In this document: positions 58,564 through 64,000 of the stretch, one piece after another
How the letters are laid out: each line of letters starts with the position of its first letter
How positions within the stretch are numbered: position 1 is the stretch's first letter
NCBI GenBank assembly: GCA_027924645.1
Contig: BSBN01001198.1
Span: forward strand, 2,232,001 to 2,296,000
DNA length: 64,000 bases
Source: Cunninghamia lanceolata
Taxonomy: Eukaryota > Streptophyta > Pinopsida > Cupressales > Cupressaceae
Direction: 5' to 3'
Notes under the pieces: model-generated
Database searches by the model: none
Seen by the model: only the letters and a program-made list of their open reading frames with translations
What the model was told of the DNA's origin: nothing
Translations under genes and position numbers: made by a program

Positions 58564-59050
58564 ATGATCTTGGCACTGTAGAGGCAAGGTTTTTTCTCAA
58601 TATTAGAGGCAATTTTGGGAAGAGCATAACTTTCATACTTTAGTGAATTTTGTAAAGATTTTTAAAGAGTTTTTGAAGACCATATTAAAGAAGATACAAT
58701 ACAGATTTTAGAGGAATTGGAGTAGATTTGAACAAATTATTGCAGAATTACGATTTCTACACAATTTATTTGAGATCTACATATCTCTCACATCCTGCTG
58801 AATTGGAGTATAATTTGTATTGGGTTTGTGAATACATAATAGAGGATCCTACAATCCAAATCTTGGAGAAATTGAAGCAAAAATAAGAGATTCATTGCAA
58901 AATTAGGGTTTCCAACAAATTCACTCTCAAGGCAGTAAATTTGCTAATTTTTTGAATTTTTTTCTAGGTAAGTTGTATCTTGGATCTAGTAAGTTACAGT
59001 AAAAATTTCAGAGAATTTACATTTCATTTGTGTGATTTATTTCAAAAATA

Positions 59051-59475
59051 TTGGTTTCCATCATGACGGGGCTTGCAACAAGAGGCAAAAAGAATGTTGC
59101 CACACCGGGGAAATCCTCTGATAAGGATGGGGAAACAATAGAAGATGGTAATCCCAACGAGGAAATAAGTAAGTTCAAGGAAGAGATTAAGAGGGATATG
59201 TGTGACCTAAGAGGAGATATATCAAATTTACAAAGCATGTTAAGTGCCTTTATGAATGAACCAAGAAAGGTGGTCTCAAGCAACCAAGAAGAAGAAGAAG
59301 AAGAAGAAGCAAAAGAAGAAGAAGAAGAAACAGAAGAAGAAGAAGAAGAAGCATAAGAAGAAGAAGAAGAAGAACAAAAAGAAGAAGCGGAAGAAGCAGA
59401 AGAAGAAGAAGAAACAAAAGAAAAAGAAAAAGGCAATGAAGAAGAAGAAGTGAAAGAAGAAGAACTTCCTAGTCA
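59051..59475 (+). pseudogene. Small ORF of the nested element, with a GAA repeat
   Basis: The frame from the upstream ATG (59063, MTGLATRGKKNVATPGKSSD) reads a charged helix, SKFKEEIKRDMCDLRGDISN LQSMLSAF, then MNEPRKVVSSNQ. It then enters a long Glu/Lys tract encoded by the GAA repeat (59285-59470), with a stop at 59356. It could be a gag-like or leader protein, but no capsid domain or zinc knuckle is seen. A second coding-like patch, WDDEDYMKKLPQLISVEDNA FVKVGG, lies just before the polypurine tract (59700-59788). Confidence 0.5.
59285..59470. repeat. GAA/GAAGAA microsatellite
   Basis: About 185 bp of GAA repeats with interruptions. Phase-shifted ORFs on both strands (poly-Lys, poly-Phe, poly-Ser) are artefacts of the repeat. 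Confidence 0.95.
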
Positions 59476-59789
59476 AGTTATTCAACCAATGCAAGGGTAC
59501 CATGTACTATTCCTCACCTCTTCCTCTATGGCACATCAAAAGCTTCAAGTAAAGGAAGAACACATTCATCACCATCAAGAGCTAGATGCAAAGGGAAGAC
59601 ACATTTTGTAGTTGAAGTTAATTTTCCAGACACACATGAATAAGATGAGGACATCAACAGTTCCAAATTACCTCGTTATAAGGAAATATCTTCTAGTTGA
59701 AGTTACCACATGGGATGATGAAGATTATATGAAGAAATTACCACAATTGATCAGCGTTGAGGACAACGCTTTTGTAAAGGTGGGGGGCA

Positions 59790-60149
59790 TGTTATGCCCT
59801 TACTTCTATAGTGTATATGGTTATGAATAGTCAGCTTGTGGCTATCTTAACTCTTAATTAAGTCATATTATCATTATTATATTGTTATTTAGTTGTTTAG
59901 GCCGGCCTAAGGCTTCTATAGGTTTATCTAAGTCAGCCTGGGTGATATCCTAGGCATAAATAGGTATATATAGGAGGCAGTGAGTCTCATTTCATATCAT
60001 ATTGTGTATTGTGTTCTCATTGAAGACTGTTGGAGGTATCCCCCTCGAAGTGGATTAGGAGGTTGCCCCCTCGAAGTGGCATATTATTATCAAGTATTTG
60101 CAGCATATTTACTATTATATTCAGATATTGTGCAAGTTGTTTGATTACA
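59790..60149 (+). repeat. 3' LTR of the nested element
   Basis: 360 bp, starting TGTTATGCCC after the polypurine tract and ending TTGATTACA before CTTTC. Confidence 0.95.
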
Positions 60150-60958
60150 CTTTCTCTTCTTAAGGTTGGTACACCTTTTGCATGATCAGGAGAAGGGTTG
60201 AAGCCTCCAACATCAAGCTTTGAGATCCTCTGCGAAAATTGTTGATCTGCCTTATTGTCCATGCAAGTCTTCATTTGTTTTCATCTCCTTGAGGTGAAGT
60301 TGTATGTGTTTATTGAATTGAAGCAAGCTATTGATCTTCCCTTGATTGAGACATCTAGGGTTTGATATCTCTGCATACACTTTGTTAGGTTTGCACATGT
60401 TCTTGCAAATCTTTATCTCTGGCTATTGTTGAGGTAGGAATACCAAAATGGGGCTTGACTGAGGCATGCTCTTATATAGCCACAACATCTTTCTCCTCCT
60501 TTTGTAGGTGCAGATCCTGTTTTACAGGATACGGCGAAAAGGAGGGGCAGAAAGATGAATATCGTGAATACAATCGTTACTAAATTTTAGAATTTTAGAT
60601 CTCGACACTTTTGGGACTAATAAGCGGGCACCCTAGTCCAATTAGGCCTCAATTTCTTGGTGCATGATCTCTAAACCCTATTCTCTGCATTTCTATGATC
60701 TATTTTGTCTGCTTCATCTTTGAATTTAGTCAATTTTTGTTATAGGGTGTAATTAGGGTTTACTTGATTAGTGAATAAGGTCACTTGATAAAAGCTTAGT
60801 TAGACAACTAAATCAGACTTAATTAGCATTAAGGAATTTACAAGTAATCAGTAGCTTGATCCCAAGACCGGTTCTTGTCTGCCTAATGTTTAGTTAGGTA
60901 AAAGAATAGGACTTAACCTTGTTTAAGAGAAACCTACTTTTTCACCCTAAACACCTCC

Positions 60959-61517
60959 AACCCAACATTCCATTTCTTAGTCTTCCATTTCTTAGAGATC
61001 AAAGCGTGGAGTTCACACAACTTTGACCAAACTTTTCAAAATATGCAAATTAGGGGATTGGTCTGTAGAAATGCTTCTCGATCATCAATTATTCCATCTA
61101 GACTCACCTCAGGAGTCTTGACAAAATGTTGAAAGGGCAGTGATCTGGCTTGTATACCATTTGTGCCCTGATTCAAGGATGATTTGTTCCCTATTCAAGG
61201 GGATACCAACCACCATCCTTCTCGCCTCCCTTCACAGATCTGTCAATACATGAAAACTTATCTTCATCAAGTAACAAAGAGTGGGAGTCTTGGTGAATCC
61301 CATTTATAGAGCCACTAGCAAAGGATGCTGGAGCCCTAATGCCATTAAAACATAGAGGATGGGAGCTAGCCATAGTAGTAGGGGAAATACCATTGCCAGA
61401 TGGACCTTGAATTGAAGAGAGAGGATGGAGAACAATGTTTTGAGAAGAGGTCAGAGCCCTAGGGTTTGCGCAAGCATTATTTGAAGTGTTAGAAATCATT
61501 TCGGGAATGAGCTTCAT
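60959..61517 (-). pseudogene. Third LINE ORF1, N-terminal part
   Basis: Starts ATG 61517: MKLIPEMISNTSNNACANPR and ALTSSQNIVLHPLSSIQGPS, 108 codons open to 61191. It then runs through stops into VYKPDHCPFNILSRLLR, IIEKHFYRPIP, FAYFEKFGQSCVNSTL and NGRLRNGMLGWR. This is the lead-in and first helix of a DUF4283-type ORF1. The gypsy insertion follows at 60958. Confidence 0.75.
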
Positions 61518-61553
61518 TCTATTTTTTGCATGGGTATTATAAATTATTTAATA
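61454..61553. repeat. LINE 5'-end duplicate, copy 1
   Basis: About 97 bp containing the start of the third LINE's ORF1 and its leader (CCCTAGGGTTTGCGCAAGC to TATAAATTATTTAATA). A diverged second copy is at 62625-62722, in the same orientation, with about 14 differences, mostly transitions. Confidence 0.85.
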
Positions 61554-61629
61554 CTTGCAGGGTGATCCCATAATAGTGGGTTACAATTCTATTAATGAAT
61601 AAAAGTTGTCTAGGCATGAAATTTTTTTT

Positions 61630-61860
61630 TGGATGGGTTCACTTGAATGGGGGTATTCATTAGAACACATAAATATGTTCACTCAAACACCCCTGTTCGA
61701 GCGAACCCACTTTTCCTCATGGGTTCATTTGAACCCCCAGTCGACTGACTTTTTCAATTAATAAGGGCAAAATAAGGGGGTTCGAATGAACACCCCTTCA
61801 TTAGAACCGAAGGGGAGTTCTAATGAAGGAGTGTTCATTCGAACCCCCTTATTTTGCCCT
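61630..61860. repeat. GTTCGAATGAAC repeats with a 44-bp-arm hairpin
   Basis: Arms 61764-61807 and 61817-61860 are inverted copies with one mismatch and a 9-nt loop; the outer end is AGGGCAAAATAAGGGGGTTC. The 130 bp to the left carry related dyads (GGGTTCACTTGAAT, GTTCGAGCGAACCC, GGGTTCATTTGAACCC). It may be a MITE or foldback element. The ORF 61786-61974 is not supported. Confidence 0.9.
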
Positions 61861-63160
61861 TGCCCCCCTCTAGCTACAATTTTATGCAGAATTTTTGGTT
61901 TCGAGGCTCAGGTTGAGGATCAAAATGGAATCAACTTGACAAACCCAACTACAAGATTATATTCCTTGAAATGATCTCTCCATCAATTATAGTTTTAATA
62001 TATTTTGGTTTTATTATACATTCTTTTTAGTTTAATTAAACATAGGTATTTTACCAAAAATCAAGCTCTTTGTTTTGCACATGTGGAAAAACAATAGATT
62101 ACCAAAACAAAATTCTGAAAAATATCTATCCTGTTGGTATTGATGTTCTTGATCCAACAAAAAAGTTGAATTCTGATACATACAAAAAAAGTTATGCTCT
62201 TTATAGTACACCTATGTCTAGATTGTAATTGGTTTGACTTCAAAACTTAACTAAAAAAATCAATAAAACATTATGAAACTAAATGCATCCTCTATATATC
62301 GTAGTTACAAATCTAAATTCGAAAAAATTAGAATTTTATCTTTCAAAGAAAAAAAGTTATGTGCTTTGTAGTACACATCACCCTTTAAAAATGGTGTTTA
62401 CTGTTAAAAACTAGTTATTGAAGGAGATGGAAAAATAAATGCAATTTGATTCCAAAATTTTAAAAATGCATATATTTAGAATCTATAGACAAAATGTCAC
62501 AAATCACTAGTTTGCATCATCTTCAAATTCCTTATGGTTTAGCAGCTATAGGTGTTCGAAAGTGAATATTTAGTTCAAAATGTTCATTTCAATGTCAAGT
62601 TTGGCCAAAAAAGTGCAACCCTAGGGTTTGTGCAGGCATTGTTTGAAGTGTCGAAAATCATTTCAGGAGTGAACTTCATTATGTTTTTCGCATGAGTATT
62701 ATAAATTATTTAATACCAATCAATGTTCAAATAATATTTGTTTACTCATTAGTATTTATTTATTCATATTAGGTGGCATAGAGAAAAGTTTTATAATGAT
62801 TTTAAAACATAGAAGTAACTGACACACATTGTACACATACCCTACTGAAAGATTAGGAGACTTTAAGATAATATATCCTATATATTAACAAGATAGAGTA
62901 CTTGAATTCTAGCTACAAATGCAACAACCACCCATTACAAAGTATTGTTTTGGTTCAAAAAATCCATTTTAAACATAATGCATCTAAAAGTGTCACATCA
63001 TAGAAAATGATATGTCCCATAATTATTTTTAAAATTTAGACTCCTAAGTAAACATAAGCCATGGCCAAATGTCACATCCAATAAAATCTTCCATTCCATA
63101 TCTCCTTTTTAAGTGCATACTTGCAAGTGATATTTGACCAACTACTGGTCACTTCTCCAT
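61861..63160. other. AT-rich non-coding stretch
   Basis: No gene is seen. It contains the second copy of the LINE 5' fragment at 62625-62722; otherwise there is nothing I can name. Confidence 0.5.
62625..62722. repeat. LINE 5'-end duplicate, copy 2
   Basis: Matches 61454-61553 (see that entry). It is an isolated fragment: sequence on both sides differs from copy 1's flanks. Confidence 0.8.
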
Positions 63161-63445
63161 GAATACCTACAAGCAACAACACACTCGAAGGTGTAAGGCT
63201 CACCAAACAAGCCATCAAAACAAGAGGATAGAAATTAAAGCCTTCAACCAAACAAGCATTCAACCAAATCAATCAACTCTCAAACCTAATGCCAAATCTC
63301 AAAGTTTTGAATACCTACAAGCAACATAATCAAAGGTTTAAGGCTCACCAATCAAGCCATCAAGAGAAGAGGATAGAAATTTAAGTCTTCAAACCAAACT
63401 AGTATTCAACCAAATCAATCACCTCTCAAACTTATTACCAAATTC
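63161..63445. repeat. 148-bp tandem duplication
   Basis: GAATACCTACAAGCAACA starts at 63161 and again at 63309. Both copies share AAGGCTCACCAA, AAGCCATCAA and AGAGGATAGAAATT and end with CAAATCAATCA-CTCTCAAAC. They differ by about 15% by eye. Confidence 0.85.
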
Positions 63446-64000
63446 AATTTTTTTGACATCATCAAATCCATACGTTTATCTTAAATGAATCAATCTACAC
63501 TAATCAATTTGAACCAATCAAATGAAAGAGCACAAATCACCAACATTTCCTTGCACATATTCCTACATATACCCCCATTTTTCTAGTTCAATTTTCCTAC
63601 ATTCCATACAAAAAGTTCTGTAGAGTTCAAATTGCACTGCTATCAACAATACTATAAGTTCACACTATAATTTAAATGCCTATCTGTTCTATATGATGTA
63701 ATATGTTATTTTTGCATATACTGTAAATGCCTACCTATTCTATGTTGTTTTGTTTTTACTGTAAATGCCTATACTGTAAGTGCAAATATCTTGTTTTTGC
63801 TTATACTATAAATGCCTATATTGTAACTGCAAATATGCTATTTTTTCTTACACTACAAATGCCTAACAGTCTTCCTTGAAGTGACCTCATATTCCTATGC
63901 TTGTCCATTGTCGAGTTTTCATTTCTAGCAGGAATCTCTGGATGTTTGAGAACATCAAGTTGTTTAAATGTTCCCTGCTTGTGTCTACATTTACTTGAGT
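63446..64000. repeat. Right end: spacer with ACTGTAAATGCCTA repeats
   Basis: The motif ACTGTAAATGCCTAT and close variants occurs about five times between 63670 and 63870, with TTTTTGC/TTTGTTTTT spacers. The rest of the stretch to 64000 holds nothing I recognise. Confidence 0.7.

Larger units (their letters stand above)
58190..60149 (+). mobile_element. Complete non-autonomous LTR retrotransposon (1,960 bp), nested
   Basis: 5' LTR 58190-58549 and 3' LTR 59790-60149, both exactly 360 bp. They begin TGTTATGCCC (TATTATGCCC in the 5' copy) and end ATTACA, with perfect CTTTC target duplications. The primer site TGGTATCAGAGC (58552-58563) matches the initiator tRNA-Met, and a polypurine tract (AAGGTGGGGGGCA) precedes the 3' LTR. 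The 1.24-kb interior has no protease, reverse transcriptase or integrase. By hand I count 15 differences in 360 between LTRs (about 4%), 14 of them transitions. It must have been mobilised by an unseen Copia-like partner. Confidence 0.95.
47099..60953 (+). mobile_element. Tat-type Ty3/gypsy retrotransposon with a nested element in its 3' LTR
   Basis: 5' LTR 47099-48474 (1,376 bp) and 3' LTR 57612-60953 (1,377 bp once the nested element and its 5-bp duplication are removed). LTRs start TGWTAYGTCAG and end CCCTAAACA. A putative primer site (TGGTGAACCCACGC, 48478) follows the 5' LTR, and a polypurine tract (AAAGTGGGGGCTAAA) precedes the 3' LTR. Coding order is protease, reverse transcriptase, RNase H, a second RNase H and integrase. 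This dual-RNase H order marks the Tat/Ogre lineage. An antisense plant-mobile-domain ORF lies between integrase and the 3' LTR. No gag capsid domain was found. LTR divergence over the first 150 bp is about 10% by hand count. The element is dead. Confidence 0.93.
57612..60953 (+). repeat. 3' LTR of the gypsy element, interrupted
   Basis: Parts 57612-58189 and 60155-60953 (60150-60154 is the duplicated target) add up to one LTR of 1,377 bp, colinear with 47099-48474. A TATA-like box lies at 60472-60479. The minus-strand ORF 60017-60274 bridges the border of the nested element and is spurious. Confidence 0.92.
39481..61560 (-). mobile_element. Third L1-type LINE (minus strand), shattered by nested insertions
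   Basis: Reading leftwards on the minus strand: ORF1 start (61517-60959), gypsy insertion (47099-60953), rest of ORF1 (47093-46134), endonuclease (about 45160-44500), spacer (44220-43640), LTR-like insertion (42084 to about 43601), reverse transcriptase (42060-40500), retrocopy insertion (40063-40432), and reverse transcriptase C-terminus with zf-RVT (40040-39580). The ORF1 frame reads through the gypsy target site (NGMLGWR then FTFTLTPG). This proves the two halves were once contiguous. The LINE's 3' end is not found; it may be at or left of the solo LTR at 38073-39480. Confidence 0.85.

Noticed and set aside
59256..59503. Open frames of poly-Lys, poly-Glu, poly-Phe and poly-Ser on both strands
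   Set aside because: They are six-frame readings of the GAA microsatellite.
1..64000. tRNA genes, CRISPR arrays, bacterial operons, organelle inserts
   Set aside because: None seen; repeats here are dyads, microsatellites and LTRs rather than spacer arrays.

Overview
The window looks like nuclear DNA of a seed plant with a very large, transposon-filled genome. A gymnosperm (conifer-type) is my best guess. It is AT-rich, with one host gene visible and nearly everything else made of decayed retrotransposons nested inside each other. The Tat-type Ty3/gypsy element, the L1-type LINEs with DUF4283-like ORF1, a plant mobile domain ORF and GT-AG plant introns all fit a plant. The species cannot be named from sequence alone.

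The one cellular gene is on the minus strand. Exon 1 (13903-14120) and exon 2 (11945-12104) encode the N-terminus of a CCDC93 homologue, a subunit of the CCC/Commander endosomal recycling complex. The 1.8-kb intron between them carries a near-perfect 78-bp inverted repeat, and a second foldback lies downstream of exon 2. I did not find later exons.

Left part (1-11.8 kb): probable LTR remains with GGGACATTACA-type ends (1929, 10275, 11777), a TTCTA minisatellite, a long broken minus-strand retroelement-type ORF (3559-6858), and several short tandem arrays, including 55-bp dyad-symmetric units.

Middle (14.4-30.2 kb): two plus-strand L1-type LINEs side by side. The second (20288-30198) has perfect 12-bp target duplications and is split by a 3,140-bp solo LTR (22078-25217) carrying TATA, GCCGC dyads and an ACTTTGTG array. 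From 30.2 to 38 kb: AT-rich spacer, a 4.0-kb LTR-like block, a 5S rRNA-derived fragment and a nearly open minus-strand ORF (36056-37303).

Right part (38-61.5 kb): a minus-strand LINE broken up by at least four insertions: a Tat-family solo LTR (38073-39480), a 370-bp retrocopy with 19-bp target duplications, an LTR-like block near 42.1-43.6 kb, and a full Tat-type gypsy element (47099-60953). That element has dual RNase H, an antisense plant-mobile-domain ORF and no visible gag capsid. Its 3' LTR holds a complete 1,960-bp non-autonomous LTR element (58190-60149). All element ORFs are broken; premature stops are mostly TAG at likely Gln codons, as expected from methyl-C deamination. The window ends in repeat-rich non-coding DNA with a 44-bp-arm hairpin and tandem duplications.
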